A stretch of 60,205 nucleotides of DNA from assembly GCA_004323695.1 (NCBI GenBank), contig SCRU01000116.1, positions 1-60,205 of the forward strand, read 5' to 3'. The translations under genes were made by a program, and so were the position numbers. Under the pieces are notes generated by a model. The model was not told the DNA's origin, searched no databases, and saw only the letters and a list, made by a program, of their open reading frames with translations. Positions 21,523-31,428 of this stretch are shown in pieces (the first letter of the stretch is position 1; every line of letters begins with the position of its first letter). The DNA is from Burkholderiaceae bacterium (GTDB taxonomy: Bacteria; Pseudomonadota; Gammaproteobacteria; Burkholderiales; Burkholderiaceae_C).

Positions 21523-22419
21523 CTATTTCCCTGAAAATTCGGGCACGGGCCCGGCCTGTGGCAACCGGAACCGCGTCTCCAGCAGGGCCGTCAGGCCAAA
21601 CTCCTGCAGCACGGCACGCAGCCGTTCGGCGGCGCTGCGCTTTTTCTGCCCGGTGTAGCGCGCGATGATGAGCTCGTTTTTCAGGCTGTGCTCCCAGCCG
21701 ACCAGCTCGGTCACCGTGACCTGGTAGCCGCTCGCCTCCAGGTACAGGCAGCGCAGTACATTGGTGATCTGGCTGCCGAGTTCGCGCGTGTGCAGCGGAT
21801 GGCGCCAGAGTTCGGCCAGCGGCGTGCGCGCCAGCGCCAAAGCCTTGTTCTGGCGCAGACAGCTCGCCACCTCGGCCTGGCAGCAGGGCACCAGCACCAT
21901 GAACTGCGCATGCTTTTGCAGGCCGAAGACAATCGCGTCGTCGGTTGCGGTGTCGCAGGCATGCAGCGCCGTGACCACATCGATCCGGTCCGGCAGATCG
22001 GCCGACTGGGCCGACTCGGCGACGCTGAGGTTCAGGAAACTCATGCGCGTAAAGCCCAGCCGCGCGGCCAGCTCGCGCGACTGCTGCACCAACTCGGGCC
22101 GCGTCTCGATGCCATAGATGCGGCCGCTCGCCAGCGCCTTGAAAAAAAGGTCATAGATGATGAAGCCCAGGTACGACTTGCCGGCGCCGTGGTCGGCCAG
22201 CGTGATGCCCGCATCCGACGCCGGCAGCTCCAGCAGCAGCTTCTCGATGAACTGGAACAGGTGATAGACCTGCTTGAGCTTGCGCCGCGAGTCCTGATTG
22301 AGCCGGCCCTCGCGCGTGAGAATATGCAACTCCTTGAGCAGTTCGAGCGACTGCCCGGGACGGATCTCGGGCAGGCCGGCCGGCAGTGCCTCGGAGCGCG
22401 CAATTTTGGGAGATTTCAT
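21523..22419 (-). CDS. SAM-dependent methyltransferase domain protein
   Basis: 298 residues from ATG 22419 (MKSPKIARSEALPAG). A Rossmann-type SAM site is seen at ITLADHGAGKSYLGFIIYDLFF (about 87-108), followed by IYGIETRPELVQQSRELA and DVVTALHACDTATDDAI. The later motif LVPCCQAEVAS also fits methyltransferase domains of the Methyltransf_32 kind. The substrate is unknown; an RNA or protein methylase is possible. The start overlaps the DUF1415 frame by four bases, so the two are co-expressed. Confidence 0.75.
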   Translation of the reverse strand: MKSPKIARSEALPAGLPEIRPGQSLELLKELHILTREGRLNQDSRRKLKQVYHLFQFIEKLLLELPASDAGITLADHGAGKSYLGFIIYDLFFKALASGRIYGIETRPELVQQSRELAARLGFTRMSFLNLSVAESAQSADLPDRIDVVTALHACDTATDDAIVFGLQKHAQFMVLVPCCQAEVASCLRQNKALALARTPLAELWRHPLHTRELGSQITNVLRCLYLEASGYQVTVTELVGWEHSLKNELIIARYTGQKKRSAAERLRAVLQEFGLTALLETRFRLPQAGPVPEFSGK

Positions 22420-23075
22420 GACCCGATCGTGCCACGCGGGGGTGATGGATTCCGGCTCGGGGCCGGAATGACAACATCGGGGCCAGGCTTGCCCGGCGTC
22501 GGCCCGACGCCCAGCGCATCCCAACCGGCGCGGCCCAATGCTTCCAGCGTTCGCATGTTGCGTTCGTAAATCAGCCCGGCCTCCGGGAACGCCGCCACGG
22601 CGCGCTCCACGCTGCCCTCGCGCAGCAGGTGCAGCGTGGGATAGGGCGCGCGATTCGTGCAGTTGGTGATGTCGTCCGCCGCCGTGCCGGCAAACTGGTA
22701 GCGCGGATGAAAGCTGGCAATCTGGAGGATGCCGGCCAGCCCGAGCCGGGCCAGCGCGTCGTCGGCCTCGCCCAGAAAATCATTGAAATCCGCAAAGGCG
22801 GCGAGACAGTGAGGCGCTATTAAAAGCGTAGTCTCCTGAACAGACGGGTCGATGGCCAACAGACTGTTCAGCTCGGATTCCAGATCATCCAGCAGCCCCT
22901 GTGGGTCGTGCGCGGCGCTGACCGCGTATTGAATCTGTCCCTTCACGTGCACCGCCTTCGCAAACGGGCACAGGTTCAGGCCGATCACGGCGCGTTCCAG
23001 CCAGCGGCGCATGTCCTGCCGGACCAGCGCATGAAACGCCGATGCGTCCGGCTCGATCGGTTCGCGCTCGTCCAT
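22416..23075 (-). CDS. DUF1415 family protein with repeat-derived C-terminus
   Basis: 219 residues. The core has the DUF1415 pattern: RRWLERAVIGLNLCPFAKAV, ETTLLIAPHCLAAFADFNDFL, IASFHPRYQFAG, DDITNCTNRAPYPTLHLLRE. The function is not established. The last 25 or so residues (PGPDVVIPAPSRNPSPPRG) are not family sequence: they are translated from a REP-like palindrome. Codons about 78-92 (near 22800-22840) may hold a weak copy of the 44-nt repeat. It is separated by one base from the MFS gene upstream. Confidence 0.8.
   Translation of the reverse strand: MDEREPIEPDASAFHALVRQDMRRWLERAVIGLNLCPFAKAVHVKGQIQYAVSAAHDPQGLLDDLESELNSLLAIDPSVQETTLLIAPHCLAAFADFNDFLGEADDALARLGLAGILQIASFHPRYQFAGTAADDITNCTNRAPYPTLHLLREGSVERAVAAFPEAGLIYERNMRTLEALGRAGWDALGVGPTPGKPGPDVVIPAPSRNPSPPRGTIGS
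22449..22469. repeat. REP-like palindrome in DUF1415 tail
   Basis: ATTCCGGC, five bases, GCCGGAAT: a perfect 8-bp stem of the widespread ATTCCGGC.../...GCCGGAAT intergenic type. Here it is translated, giving the VIPAPSRNP stretch at the end of the DUF1415 protein. Confidence 0.7.
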
Positions 23076-23076
23076 G

Positions 23077-24336
23077 TCAACGCCCTGATGGAAGAGCCCG
23101 CTGCGCGGGAGACTGGAGCAGGCGTCCGATCCGCCCCGCCAGCGCCAGACCCAGCAGCGAGCAGGCGCCCGTCACAACCCAGGTCCATTGCCAGCCACCG
23201 GCGCGGCTGGCCACCCACGCGACCAGCGGCGGCCCGGCGAACTGGCCCGACGAGGACAACTGCTGCATCCAGCCGACCGTGGTGGAGACCGTCCGCTCGC
23301 TCGGCGCGAGTTTGACCGCGAGCGAGAACAGCGTGCCCGGAATGACCCCGCCGATCATCGAGAACAGCAGCACCGCGGCGTAGCGCGCGAGCGGCGACAG
23401 ACCGGCGCCGTGCACTTGCCCAAAAGCCGCCAGCGTGCCCAGTCCCATCGTGACGAAACCCGCGCAAAGCAACGCCGGCGCGCGCACGCCGCGCTGCAAC
23501 AGCCGGCCCGACGCAATGTTGCCCACCATGTTGATCGCGGCGGCCAGCGCGGTGAGCGCGCCGGTGGCGGCCCCCGACAGGCCGGCCTGCGCGTAGATGG
23601 AGGGCAGGAACCCGATCACGGCCAGCCACTGACCCGAATACACGGCAAAGCTGAACGCCACCAGCCAGGGACCGGGCGCCACGAGGGTCTGGCGCAAACG
23701 CTGCGGCCAGCTGTTTTCTTGCCCCGCAGGGGCAGCGGAACCGTGCCCGGTGGGCGCGCGGCGATGCCGGTCCGCCGGCACCGCCCACGCCAGCCACAGC
23801 GTCATGGCAAACGACGTGCCCGCCAGCAGCCACCACCAGGCCTGCCAGCTCGTCGCGCCAATAAACACAGGCCCGAGCAGCAACGCCACGGCAGCACCAA
23901 ACGGCATGTAGGTCCCCCACAGGCCAAGCATGACGGCCAGCCGGTGCGGCGGCACGAGCAAACGGATCAGGCTGGGCGCCGGCACGGTCGCGAGCAGAAA
24001 GCCGAAGCCCTCGACGGCACGCAGCGCCAGTAGCGTGGACGCATGGTGCGCCCAGCCACCCAGCGCACTGGCCGCCGACAGGATCAGCAGGCCCGCGACC
24101 ATGCTGCGCTTGAGGCCCAGGCCGTCGGCCGCGAGCCCCACGGCCAGCCCCAGCGTCATGCCGGCCAGCTGCACCAGCGAGAGCAGAAAACCGGCCTGCA
24201 CCAGCGTGACCCCGAGCGCATCGCGCAGCACCGGAATGGCGGGCGGCAGCTTGCCCACGTGCAGCGCCGCACTGACGCCCGCCAGAATCACGATGAAGGC
24301 AGGGTCGATGCGCCTGACCGACGCAACGCGGCTCAT
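23077..24336 (-). CDS. MFS transporter, 12 TM (CynX/NimT-like)
   Basis: 419 residues with about 12 hydrophobic spans split by a hydrophilic central loop (DRHRRAPTGHGSAAPAGQ). Motif-A-like GLAADGLGLKRSMVAG follows span 2. The general pattern resembles cyanate/nitroimidazole-type or NNP-like major facilitators; the substrate cannot be assigned. ATG 24336 (MSRVASVRRIDPAF) is preferred to 24399 because the upstream extension reads through a repeat. It is in tandem with DUF1415 (one-base gap). Confidence 0.8.
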   Translation of the reverse strand: MSRVASVRRIDPAFIVILAGVSAALHVGKLPPAIPVLRDALGVTLVQAGFLLSLVQLAGMTLGLAVGLAADGLGLKRSMVAGLLILSAASALGGWAHHASTLLALRAVEGFGFLLATVPAPSLIRLLVPPHRLAVMLGLWGTYMPFGAAVALLLGPVFIGATSWQAWWWLLAGTSFAMTLWLAWAVPADRHRRAPTGHGSAAPAGQENSWPQRLRQTLVAPGPWLVAFSFAVYSGQWLAVIGFLPSIYAQAGLSGAATGALTALAAAINMVGNIASGRLLQRGVRAPALLCAGFVTMGLGTLAAFGQVHGAGLSPLARYAAVLLFSMIGGVIPGTLFSLAVKLAPSERTVSTTVGWMQQLSSSGQFAGPPLVAWVASRAGGWQWTWVVTGACSLLGLALAGRIGRLLQSPAQRALPSGR

Positions 24337-24370
24337 CGGGAACCCTCCGCGCGGCGCGCTGCGGTATTCG

Positions 24371-24396
24371 CGCTGGGAACGGCCCGGCGGCTCATG
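24371..24396. repeat. Partial copy C of the GC-rich intergenic repeat
   Basis: ACGGCCCGGCGGCTCATGC matches the right-hand end of copies A and B, including the TCA that forms the stop of the preceding minus-strand gene, here dgt. The rest of the repeat is degraded. Confidence 0.5.
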
Positions 24397-25576
24397 CAAA
24401 TAGCTGGCGGCCGGTCAGCCGCTCATGCTCGTGCGCGGCAAACCGGTCGGTCATGCCGGCGATGTAGTCCGACACCGAGCGGAACGGGTCGCGTCGCGCG
24501 GCGAAGTCGGCCTGCATTTGCGTGGGGTCCGCGCAGTACGCGGCAAACAGTTCGCGCACGACTTCCTGCGCCTTCGCGGTGGTCTCGACCACCTGCGGAT
24601 GCCGGTACAGGTTCTGAAAAAGAAAACGCTTCAAGTCGGCCGAGCGCTGGCGCATGGCGTCGCCAAAGCACACCAGCGGTGCATCCAGCCGCACCTCGTC
24701 CACGCTTTGCGGATGCGCCACCTGCAGCGCCGCGCGCGTGGCGTCGATCACGTCGTACACCTGCGCGCTCAGCATGCGCCGGATCGCCTCGTACAGCAGG
24801 CGCCGGCCCTGCAGCTGCGGATACCCGGCCAGCGTCTGCACGCGATACGCGTCGAACAGCGCAATGTCCTGCAACTGCTCCAGCGTGATCAGCCCCGAGC
24901 GCACGCCGTCGTCGATGTCGTGCGCGTTGTAGGCGATCTCGTCGGCCAGGTTGCACAGCTGCGCCTCCAGGCTGGGCTGGGTGTGCTCCAGGAAGCGCCG
25001 TGCCACGCCGCCCGGCTCTTGCGCCTCGAGCCGCTCTGCATTCGCGCGCGAACAGTGCTTGAGAACGCCCTCGCGCGTCTCGAACGTGAGGTTGAGCCCG
25101 TCGAAGGCCGGGTAGCGTTCCTCCAGCTGATCGACCACGCGCAGGCTTTGCAGGTTGTGCTCGAAGCCGCCGTGCTCCGCCATGCAGTCGTTCAGCGCAT
25201 CCTGCCCGGCATGGCCGAACGGCGTGTGGCCGAGGTCGTGCGCGAGCGCGATCGCCTCGACCAGGTCTTCGTCGAGGCCGAGGGAGCGCGCGATCGAACG
25301 GCCCAGTTGCGCGACCTCGAGCGAATGCGTGAGCCGCGTGCGGAACAGGTCGCCTTCGTGGTTCAGGAATACCTGGGTCTTGTACACCAGCCGGCGGAAT
25401 GCCGTGGAGTGCACGATGCGATCCCGGTCGCGCTGGTATTCGGTGCGCGTGGGCGCGGCAGCCTCCGCATGCCGGCGCCCGCGCGAGCGGGCCGGGTCGC
25501 AGGCATACGGGGGTCGCTCAAATTTATGAGACAAATCAGGCTCTAGCCCTTGCCACATCTTCGCAGACAGCTCCAT
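24392..25576 (-). CDS. dgt: dGTP triphosphohydrolase-like HD-domain protein
   Basis: 394 residues. The HD phosphohydrolase motif is clear: RTRLTHSLEVAQLGRSIA (first His), then AIALAHDLGHTPFGHAGQDALN (H-D and further His). CDLADEIAYNAHDIDD-type metal-binding sequence is present as CNLADEIAYNAHDIDDG. It hydrolyses dNTPs to nucleoside and triphosphate. It is 28 bp after aroB, as in many betaproteobacteria. ATG 25576 and the first 11 codons (MELSAKMWQGL) lie in a 44-nt repeat copy; ATG 25558 is an alternative start. It is preceded by no strong ribosome site. Confidence 0.92.
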   Translation of the reverse strand: MELSAKMWQGLEPDLSHKFERPPYACDPARSRGRRHAEAAAPTRTEYQRDRDRIVHSTAFRRLVYKTQVFLNHEGDLFRTRLTHSLEVAQLGRSIARSLGLDEDLVEAIALAHDLGHTPFGHAGQDALNDCMAEHGGFEHNLQSLRVVDQLEERYPAFDGLNLTFETREGVLKHCSRANAERLEAQEPGGVARRFLEHTQPSLEAQLCNLADEIAYNAHDIDDGVRSGLITLEQLQDIALFDAYRVQTLAGYPQLQGRRLLYEAIRRMLSAQVYDVIDATRAALQVAHPQSVDEVRLDAPLVCFGDAMRQRSADLKRFLFQNLYRHPQVVETTAKAQEVVRELFAAYCADPTQMQADFAARRDPFRSVSDYIAGMTDRFAAHEHERLTGRQLFA

Positions 25577-25588
25577 TTTCCGTAGCAA
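25545..25588 (-). repeat. 44-nt dispersed repeat copy (E2), contains dgt start codon
   Basis: Minus-strand columns: CTAC 4-7, ATG 13-15 (the dgt start), AGCT 17-20, AGAT 29-32, CAAGGGCT 37-44, then AGAGCC. AGCT, AGAT and AAGGGCT coincide with the copy at 44995-45038 in an ungapped alignment. Confidence 0.75.
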
Positions 25589-25604
25589 ACACAGGCCGAC
25601 ATGA

Positions 25605-26747
25605 TCAGGCGCAGCAGGCATCCACCACGGCGCGCACCAGCGGGTCAGGCGCGCCGCGCAGCACGGCTTTGCCGGGCGAAGCCAGCAGCACGAATTTGAT
25701 CTCGCCGGCCTCCGCCTTCTTGTCCACACGCATCAGCTCCAGGTAGCGGCCCGCGTTGTCGGTGCTCGCCAGTTTCGGCCCCTGCACAGGCAAACCGGCG
25801 CTGCGAATCAGCGCGGTCAGGCGTTGCACGAACGCCTCGTCGATCAGACCGAGCCGCTGCGACAGCGTCGCCGCCATCACCATGCCGCAGCCCACTGCCT
25901 CGCCGTGCAGCCACGCACCGTAGCCCAGGCCGGCTTCGATGGCGTGGCCAAACGTGTGGCCAAAGTTCAGCATCGCGCGCAGACTGGTGTCGTGCTCGTC
26001 CTGTGCAACCACGCGCGCCTTGATCTCGCAACTGCGCTGCACGGCGTGCGCCAGGGCGGCCGGCTCGCGTGCCAGCAGCGCCGGCAGGTTCGCCTCGAGC
26101 CAGCCGAAGAACGCCATGTCCGCGATCGGCCCGTACTTGATGATCTCGGCCAGGCCGGCCGCCAGTTCGCACCCGGGCAGCGTCTGCAGCGTGTCCAGGT
26201 CACAGACCACCAGTTGTGGCTGGTGGAACGCGCCGATCATGTTCTTGCCCAGCGGATGATTGATCGCCGTCTTGCCGCCCACCGAGGAATCGACCTGCGC
26301 CAGCAAGGTGGTGGGCACCTGGACGAACGGCACGCCGCGCATGTAGCTGGCCGCGGCGAAGCCCGTCATGTCGCCGACCACGCCGCCGCCGAGCGCGAAC
26401 AGCACGGTCTTGCGGTCGCAGCCGTGCTCCAGCAGGGCATCGAAAATCAGGTTCAGTGTGGCCCAGGTCTTGAATTCCTCGCCGTCGGGCAGCACCACGG
26501 CATGGATCACGCCATAGCGGCCCCCCAGTGCTGCCCGCAAACGCTGCGCATACAGCGGCGCGACGGTGGTATTGGTGACAATCAGCGCGGCGCTGGCGCG
26601 CGGCAGCGCGGCCCAGGTGGCCGGGTTGTCGAGCAGCCGAGCGCCGATGAGAATCGGGTAGCTGCGCTCGCCGAGCTGGATTTGCACCTTTGCAATGGGC
26701 AGCGGGGCGGTGGCGGATGCAGTCGCGGAAGCGGTGGTGGCTTGCAT
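25605..26747 (-). CDS. aroB: 3-dehydroquinate synthase
   Basis: 380 residues. It converts DAHP to 3-dehydroquinate (second step of the shikimate pathway) using NAD and a divalent metal. Family features: [58 protein letters not shown] (NAD and substrate site), EIIKYGPI, and the metal ligands in [18 protein letters not shown] and [10 protein letters not shown]. The first 17 residues ([15 protein letters not shown]) are low complexity. It follows aroK after a 130-bp gap in which I see no further feature. Confidence 0.96.
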   Translation of the reverse strand: MQATTASATASATAPLPIAKVQIQLGERSYPILIGARLLDNPATWAALPRASAALIVTNTTVAPLYAQRLRAALGGRYGVIHAVVLPDGEEFKTWATLNLIFDALLEHGCDRKTVLFALGGGVVGDMTGFAAASYMRGVPFVQVPTTLLAQVDSSVGGKTAINHPLGKNMIGAFHQPQLVVCDLDTLQTLPGCELAAGLAEIIKYGPIADMAFFGWLEANLPALLAREPAALAHAVQRSCEIKARVVAQDEHDTSLRAMLNFGHTFGHAIEAGLGYGAWLHGEAVGCGMVMAATLSQRLGLIDEAFVQRLTALIRSAGLPVQGPKLASTDNAGRYLELMRVDKKAEAGEIKFVLLASPGKAVLRGAPDPLVRAVVDACCA

Positions 26748-26877
26748 AGCCCCCGAGTTTAGGCGACCTGCCGCCGGTGTTGCGGGTGCGCGAGCACGGC
26801 GACGGGCCGGGGAGCCGCCCTATCCCGCAGCGGCAGGCCCTGTGCAGCCCGCTCGCCATGGGCGGGCGCGGGATCAG

Positions 26878-27405
26878 CTAACGGGGCGGCACGACCCCCG
26901 CGAGCTCCAGCTGCATCACGATCATGTTGACCAGCGTCGCCACCGAGGGACGCCCGGTTTCGATCACGAAATGCGCGGTCTCGCGGTACAGGGGGTCGCG
27001 CACGGCATGCAGGTCGCGCAGGCGCCCGAGCGGATCGTCCACCTGGAGCAAGGGGCGGTTCACATCGCGCCGCAAGCGGCGAAACACCTCTTCGGGCGTG
27101 GACCGCAGGTACACGACCTGGGTGCGGTCATGCAGGCGCTCGCGGTTCGCCGGGCGCAACACGGCGCCGCCCCCCGTGGACAGCACGCCCGTGTGCGTCT
27201 GTGTCAGCTCGTCGATCGTGGCCTCTTCCACGTCGCGAAAGCTTTCCTCGCCTTCGCGCTCGAAATACACCCGGATCGAGCAGCCGAGCCGGCGCTCGAT
27301 GATCGGGTCGCAATCGGCAAAAGGAAGCTGGAGCCGCCGGGCGAGGTGGCGCCCGACGGTGGATTTGCCGGAACCGGGAAGACCGACGAGCGCAACACCC
27401 TGCAC
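26878..27405 (-). CDS. aroK: Shikimate kinase
   Basis: 175 residues. Walker [10 protein letters not shown] at about 8-16, shikimate-binding DCDPIIER (D32, D34), [16 protein letters not shown], and [14 protein letters not shown]; the lid region has [16 protein letters not shown]. It phosphorylates shikimate at the 3-hydroxyl. It starts 7 bp after pilQ, reproducing the conserved pilMNOPQ-aroK-aroB order. Confidence 0.95.
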   Translation of the reverse strand: MQGVALVGLPGSGKSTVGRHLARRLQLPFADCDPIIERRLGCSIRVYFEREGEESFRDVEEATIDELTQTHTGVLSTGGGAVLRPANRERLHDRTQVVYLRSTPEEVFRRLRRDVNRPLLQVDDPLGRLRDLHAVRDPLYRETAHFVIETGRPSVATLVNMIVMQLELAGVVPPR

Positions 27406-27412
27406 GACGTGA

Positions 27413-29572
27413 TCAGCGCAGGGAATTCTTGTCGGTGATGATTTTCGGCGTGATGAAAACCAGCATTTCCTGCTTGTTGGAGACGCGCGAATTGGTCTTG
27501 AACAAATTGCCCACCACCGGAATGTCCCCCAGCAACGGCACCTTGTCGGTGTTGTTGGTCTCGGTCAGCGTATAGATGCCGCCGATCACGACCGTGCCGC
27601 CGTTTTCGACCAGCACCTGTGTCTTGACGTGCTTGGTATTGATCGCATAGCCGGCCGAAGTGGCCTGACCCACCGAGTCGTTGCTCACGTCCAGATCCAG
27701 GATGACGTTGCCCTCCGGCGTGATCTGCGGCGTGACTTCGAGCGACAGGTTGGCCTTCTGGAACGCGATCGAGGTCGCGCCGCTGGAGGTGGCGGTCTGG
27801 TAGGGCAATTGCGTGCCCTGCTCGATGATGGCCTTGGTCTGGTCGGCCGTGACGACGCGCGGGCTGGACACCACCTTGCCCTTGCCGTCGGACTCGAGCG
27901 CCGAGATCTCCAGATTCAGCATCCTGGACACGCTGGAATTGAACAGCGAGATCGCGAACGCGCCGGGCGAGTTGCTGTCGGTCGAGGTGGCTGGCAAGTT
28001 GATGAAGTTGCCGGTGTTGAACAGCGGGTTGGTCGCCGTGGTGGTCGAGGTCACCACGCCGCCCGTGTTGGTCAGCGAATACGTCGTGGAGCCGGGTGTC
28101 GGGCCACCTGGCGTGGTGCCGAAAGATGATCTTCCGTTGATGATGCCGCCGCCGAGCCGCACACCCAGCGATTTGCTGAAGGTATCGGTCGCCTCCACGA
28201 TGCGCGCCTCGATCGGCACCTGGCGCACCGGAATATCGAGCTTGGTGATCAACTCCTGGACTTGCTGCAGCTTGGAAGGAATGTCGGTTACAAACAGCTG
28301 ATTGGTACGTGGCTCGGCAATAACGCTACCACGCGTGCTCAGAAGGCGCGTATTTCCGGAGCCTCCCGCGCCAGCACCGCCAGGGGCGCCAACAACCCCG
28401 CCGCCCGTCAACTGCGATGCGATGTTAACGGCCTTGGCGTAGTTCAACTGGAACGACTCGGTCTGCAGCGGCTCCAGCCCCTGCAGCGCCGCCTTCGCCT
28501 GGAGATCGCGCTTCTCGGTGGCCTCGATCTCATCCTTGGGTGCGATCCACAGCACATTGCCGTTCTTGCGCATGCCCAGACCCTTGGCCTGCAAAATGAT
28601 GTCCAGCGCCTGGTCCCAGGGCACGTCCTTCAGGCGCAAGGTCAGCGAGCCCGTGACCGAATCGGACGTGACGATATTGAAGTTGGTGAAGTCGGCGATC
28701 ACCTGCAACAGCGATCGAACCTCGATGTTCTGGAAATTCAGCGACAGTTTTTCGCCATGGTAGCCCGGCCCCTGGGTCAGCTTGCTCGGGTTGATTTTTT
28801 GCGGCCTGACTTCCACGACGAACTGGTTGCCGCTCTGATAGGCGCTCTGCTCCCAGGCGCCCTTGGGCTCGATAACCATGCGCACGCGGTTGCCGGCCTG
28901 ATACGTGCTGATGGTCTGCACGGGCGTGCCAAAGTCGGCCACGTCCATGCGGCGGCGCAAGCCTTCGGGGAGCGAGGAATTCAGGAATTCCACAACCAGG
29001 GTCTGGCCCTTTTGCCGAATGTCGACGCCCACCCGGTCATTCGCCAGGTCCACCACGACCTTGCCGGTGTCGTCCGTGCCACGCCGGAAATCCACGTTCT
29101 GGATCGGCAGCACATTGGCGTTCCCGTTTTCGGCAAAAGACGGGGCCGCGGTGGCCGGCAAGGTGGAGGCCGGCGGATCGAGCGAAATGAACAGCGATTT
29201 GCCCTGAATTTGGGTTTTGTAGGTGGCTATCTGCTTCAGATTCAGCACGACCCGGGTGCGGCGTTCGGCCTGCACAACGTTCACCGAGACCACGTTGCCC
29301 TGGTTGATGTCCACCGTGGAGTGTCCGAGCCCATTCGTGACACCGGGAAAATCAAGTGCAATTCTGGCCGGCACCTGGATCGAGAATCCGGTGGGTACGG
29401 CCGCGAGCGGTTGCGCGAGATCGATCCGGATCACTTCGGAGCCGCCCTGGGAGGAACCCGTCACCGACTGGATCGCATTTTGCGCATGCGCAGACAGCGA
29501 TATCAGCGCGGCCCCCAACGCCACCCCCAGGCATCGAAATGCCCGGCGTGCTGTCATGTTCTGATGATCCAT
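27413..29572 (-). CDS. pilQ: Type IV pilus secretin PilQ
   Basis: 719 residues. Signal peptide to about residue 30 (SAHA|QNA). N-terminal AMIN-type beta domains (about 35-250), then STN/N0 ([26 protein letters not shown]), N1, and a C-terminal secretin domain with [24 protein letters not shown] and [33 protein letters not shown] Gly-rich loop ([16 protein letters not shown]) separates the domains. It forms the outer-membrane pore for the pilus. Its ATG directly follows the pilP TAA; ATG 29557 is a possible alternative start. Confidence 0.97.
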   Translation of the reverse strand: MDHQNMTARRAFRCLGVALGAALISLSAHAQNAIQSVTGSSQGGSEVIRIDLAQPLAAVPTGFSIQVPARIALDFPGVTNGLGHSTVDINQGNVVSVNVVQAERRTRVVLNLKQIATYKTQIQGKSLFISLDPPASTLPATAAPSFAENGNANVLPIQNVDFRRGTDDTGKVVVDLANDRVGVDIRQKGQTLVVEFLNSSLPEGLRRRMDVADFGTPVQTISTYQAGNRVRMVIEPKGAWEQSAYQSGNQFVVEVRPQKINPSKLTQGPGYHGEKLSLNFQNIEVRSLLQVIADFTNFNIVTSDSVTGSLTLRLKDVPWDQALDIILQAKGLGMRKNGNVLWIAPKDEIEATEKRDLQAKAALQGLEPLQTESFQLNYAKAVNIASQLTGGGVVGAPGGAGAGGSGNTRLLSTRGSVIAEPRTNQLFVTDIPSKLQQVQELITKLDIPVRQVPIEARIVEATDTFSKSLGVRLGGGIINGRSSFGTTPGGPTPGSTTYSLTNTGGVVTSTTTATNPLFNTGNFINLPATSTDSNSPGAFAISLFNSSVSRMLNLEISALESDGKGKVVSSPRVVTADQTKAIIEQGTQLPYQTATSSGATSIAFQKANLSLEVTPQITPEGNVILDLDVSNDSVGQATSAGYAINTKHVKTQVLVENGGTVVIGGIYTLTETNNTDKVPLLGDIPVVGNLFKTNSRVSNKQEMLVFITPKIITDKNSLR

Positions 29573-30115
29573 TTATTTTGACCTCTCTTGCAACTGCAGC
29601 GTGGCAGGGCGTTCTATCCATTCGCCAGTGGCATCCTGCACAATTTCACGCAATGTGACTTGTGTTTCGGTAATTTTGGTGATTCGACCATAGTTCTGCC
29701 CCAGGTAATCACCTACATGGACCAAGTACAGCAGTTTGTCGACCTGAATGAGCGCCTCGGGCCGACCCGGCTTGCCCAGGCTTCCGACCATGACCATGGA
29801 ATCGAGCGGAAAGGCCTCCAGCGGCTCCTTGCGGCGCGCCAGCTCAGGCGCCACCAAGGCCGCATTCGAGGCCGCCTGGCCCGATTCGCGACGCAGCGCC
29901 TGCGTCAGTTTCTCGATGTTGAAGGGATCCGTCAAGCTGGCTTCCGTGTAGCTCTGCGGAACGAACTGCGTGGGTGCAGCAATGGGGGTGATGTGCGGGT
30001 GCGCGGCATTGCGCTGCGCAGTCATCCACGCCTGCAATTCCTCATGATCGGACGCCCCGCATCCCGCCAGCATCAGCGTGGCCAGGCCGACCAGAACAAT
30101 GCGCGCCAACGTCAT
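29573..30115 (-). CDS. pilP: Type IV pilus lipoprotein PilP
   Basis: 180 residues. Lipobox LMLAGC (C19) after a short signal peptide, then a disordered stretch and the PilP beta domain with RRKEPLEAFPLDSMVMVGSLGKPGRPEALIQV and YLVHVGDYLGQNYGRITKITETQVTLREIV. It links the inner-membrane PilMNO platform to PilQ. It overlaps pilO by four bases. Confidence 0.95.
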   Translation of the reverse strand: MTLARIVLVGLATLMLAGCGASDHEELQAWMTAQRNAAHPHITPIAAPTQFVPQSYTEASLTDPFNIEKLTQALRRESGQAASNAALVAPELARRKEPLEAFPLDSMVMVGSLGKPGRPEALIQVDKLLYLVHVGDYLGQNYGRITKITETQVTLREIVQDATGEWIERPATLQLQERSK

Positions 30116-30792
30116 TTCCGGGCTCCCTTCTTGAGCTCGGTAGCCTTGTGCTGGGCCGCCACTTCATCCGGGTCGAGGTAGCGGAAGGTTTTCGCCGTGG
30201 CGTCCATGGTCAGCATGCCATCCTTGGCCGGAACAATGCTGAGGTTGTTGAGGGTCACGATGCGCGACAGGTTGGCAATGTCGGAGGCAAAGGCGCCAAT
30301 GTCGTGATAGTGTCCGGTCACGCGCAGCGCAATGGGAAGCTCTGCGTAGTAGTCCTTGACTATGACCTGCCCCGGGCGGAACAGGTCGAACTGAAGGCTG
30401 CGGCCCAGGCCCGCCTGGTTGATATCCGACAACAACGCATCCATCTCGGCCTTGCCGGGCAGCTGCTTTTCGAGTTGCGTCACATACTGGAGAACCTGCT
30501 CGCGCTGCTTCTTCAGGGCATCCAGATTCACGGCCTGCGCCACTTTCTGCTTGTATTCCGCGCGCAGCGTGACTTCCCTGGCGCGGTCCGTTTGCAATTC
30601 GGTGTCGGAATCATTCAGCCAGAGGAACCACAAAAGGACCACCACCAACACGGTCACCGCGACCGCCAGCAGGGCACGCGGCAAGGCGGGCCATGAAGCG
30701 GGGTCATTCGGATTCAGCCCGCGGAACTGCGACTGCAACCGTGCCAGCTGAGCCGACAGATCGATCTTGACTTTGGATTTGGTGGCCATCAC
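30112..30792 (-). CDS. pilO: Type IV pilus assembly protein PilO
   Basis: 226 residues: cytoplasmic tail, one membrane helix (about 45-64, LLAVAVTVLVVVLLWFLWLN), a coiled coil (AREVTLRAEYKQKVAQ...), and a periplasmic ferredoxin-like domain (ELPIALRVTGHYHDIGAFASDIANLSRIVTLNN). It dimerises with PilN. ATG 30789 (second codon) is equally possible. The gap to pilN is 9 bp. Confidence 0.95.
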   Translation of the reverse strand: MMATKSKVKIDLSAQLARLQSQFRGLNPNDPASWPALPRALLAVAVTVLVVVLLWFLWLNDSDTELQTDRAREVTLRAEYKQKVAQAVNLDALKKQREQVLQYVTQLEKQLPGKAEMDALLSDINQAGLGRSLQFDLFRPGQVIVKDYYAELPIALRVTGHYHDIGAFASDIANLSRIVTLNNLSIVPAKDGMLTMDATAKTFRYLDPDEVAAQHKATELKKGARK

Positions 30793-30801
30793 ACGGGCTC
30801 G

Positions 30802-31428
30802 CTACATCTTCGCCGGCTTCGACGCAGGAGCGGCGCGCCCCGCGCCGGCTGCGGGCTTCGTGTTATCCGTGGGCCGCTTGAGCAGCACCGTGAGCGTGAA
30901 ATCCGACACCCGGCGCTGGTCGCTGGGGCTCAGTCTCACACTGCCCGCCACGATTTCGATCAACTCGGGTTTTTCCAGCCAGGGACTGTTGTTGGCCAGA
31001 TTGCGCAACAGGTCGGAAACCCGTTCGTTCGATTGCGCCACGCCCTTGAGCGTCACCTTCTGCTGATCCTGCTTCATGCTCGTGAGATACACGCCATCAG
31101 GCAGCTGCTTGACAAGTTCGTTTAGCAGATTCACCGGCAGGTTGCGATCCGACTGCAAATCCTCGACCGCTTGCTGGCGGGCGCGCAGTCCGGCGATCTC
31201 GGTCTGCAGACCGGCGATGTCCTTGATCTGGCCGTCGAGCCGCTTGTTTTCGCTCATCAGGTAGTTGTTTCTGCTCACCTGACTGGAAATCTGCGCCTGA
31301 TACCAAAGGTAAATCCCGCCTGACAACAGCCCGCCAATCAGCGCGGCCGCGCCCAGCGAGGCATAGAACGCATCGCGCCGCTGCTTGCGCGCCACCTCGC
31401 GATGCGGCAGCAGGTTGATCAGGATCAC
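30802..31428 (-). CDS. pilN: Type IV pilus assembly protein PilN
   Basis: 208 residues from GTG 31428, giving MILINLLPHREVARKQRRDAFY. INLLPHRE is the cytoplasmic PilM-binding motif of PilN. A membrane helix follows (about 24-44), then a coiled coil and a fimbrial-assembly domain (ELVKQLPDGVYLTSMKQDQQKVTLKG). GTG is chosen because it overlaps the pilM TGA (GTGA) and puts the motif at the N-terminus; the only upstream ATG lies inside pilM. The Ala/Pro/Lys-rich tail has no clear role. Confidence 0.94.
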   Translation of the reverse strand: MILINLLPHREVARKQRRDAFYASLGAAALIGGLLSGGIYLWYQAQISSQVSRNNYLMSENKRLDGQIKDIAGLQTEIAGLRARQQAVEDLQSDRNLPVNLLNELVKQLPDGVYLTSMKQDQQKVTLKGVAQSNERVSDLLRNLANNSPWLEKPELIEIVAGSVRLSPSDQRRVSDFTLTVLLKRPTDNTKPAAGAGRAAPASKPAKM

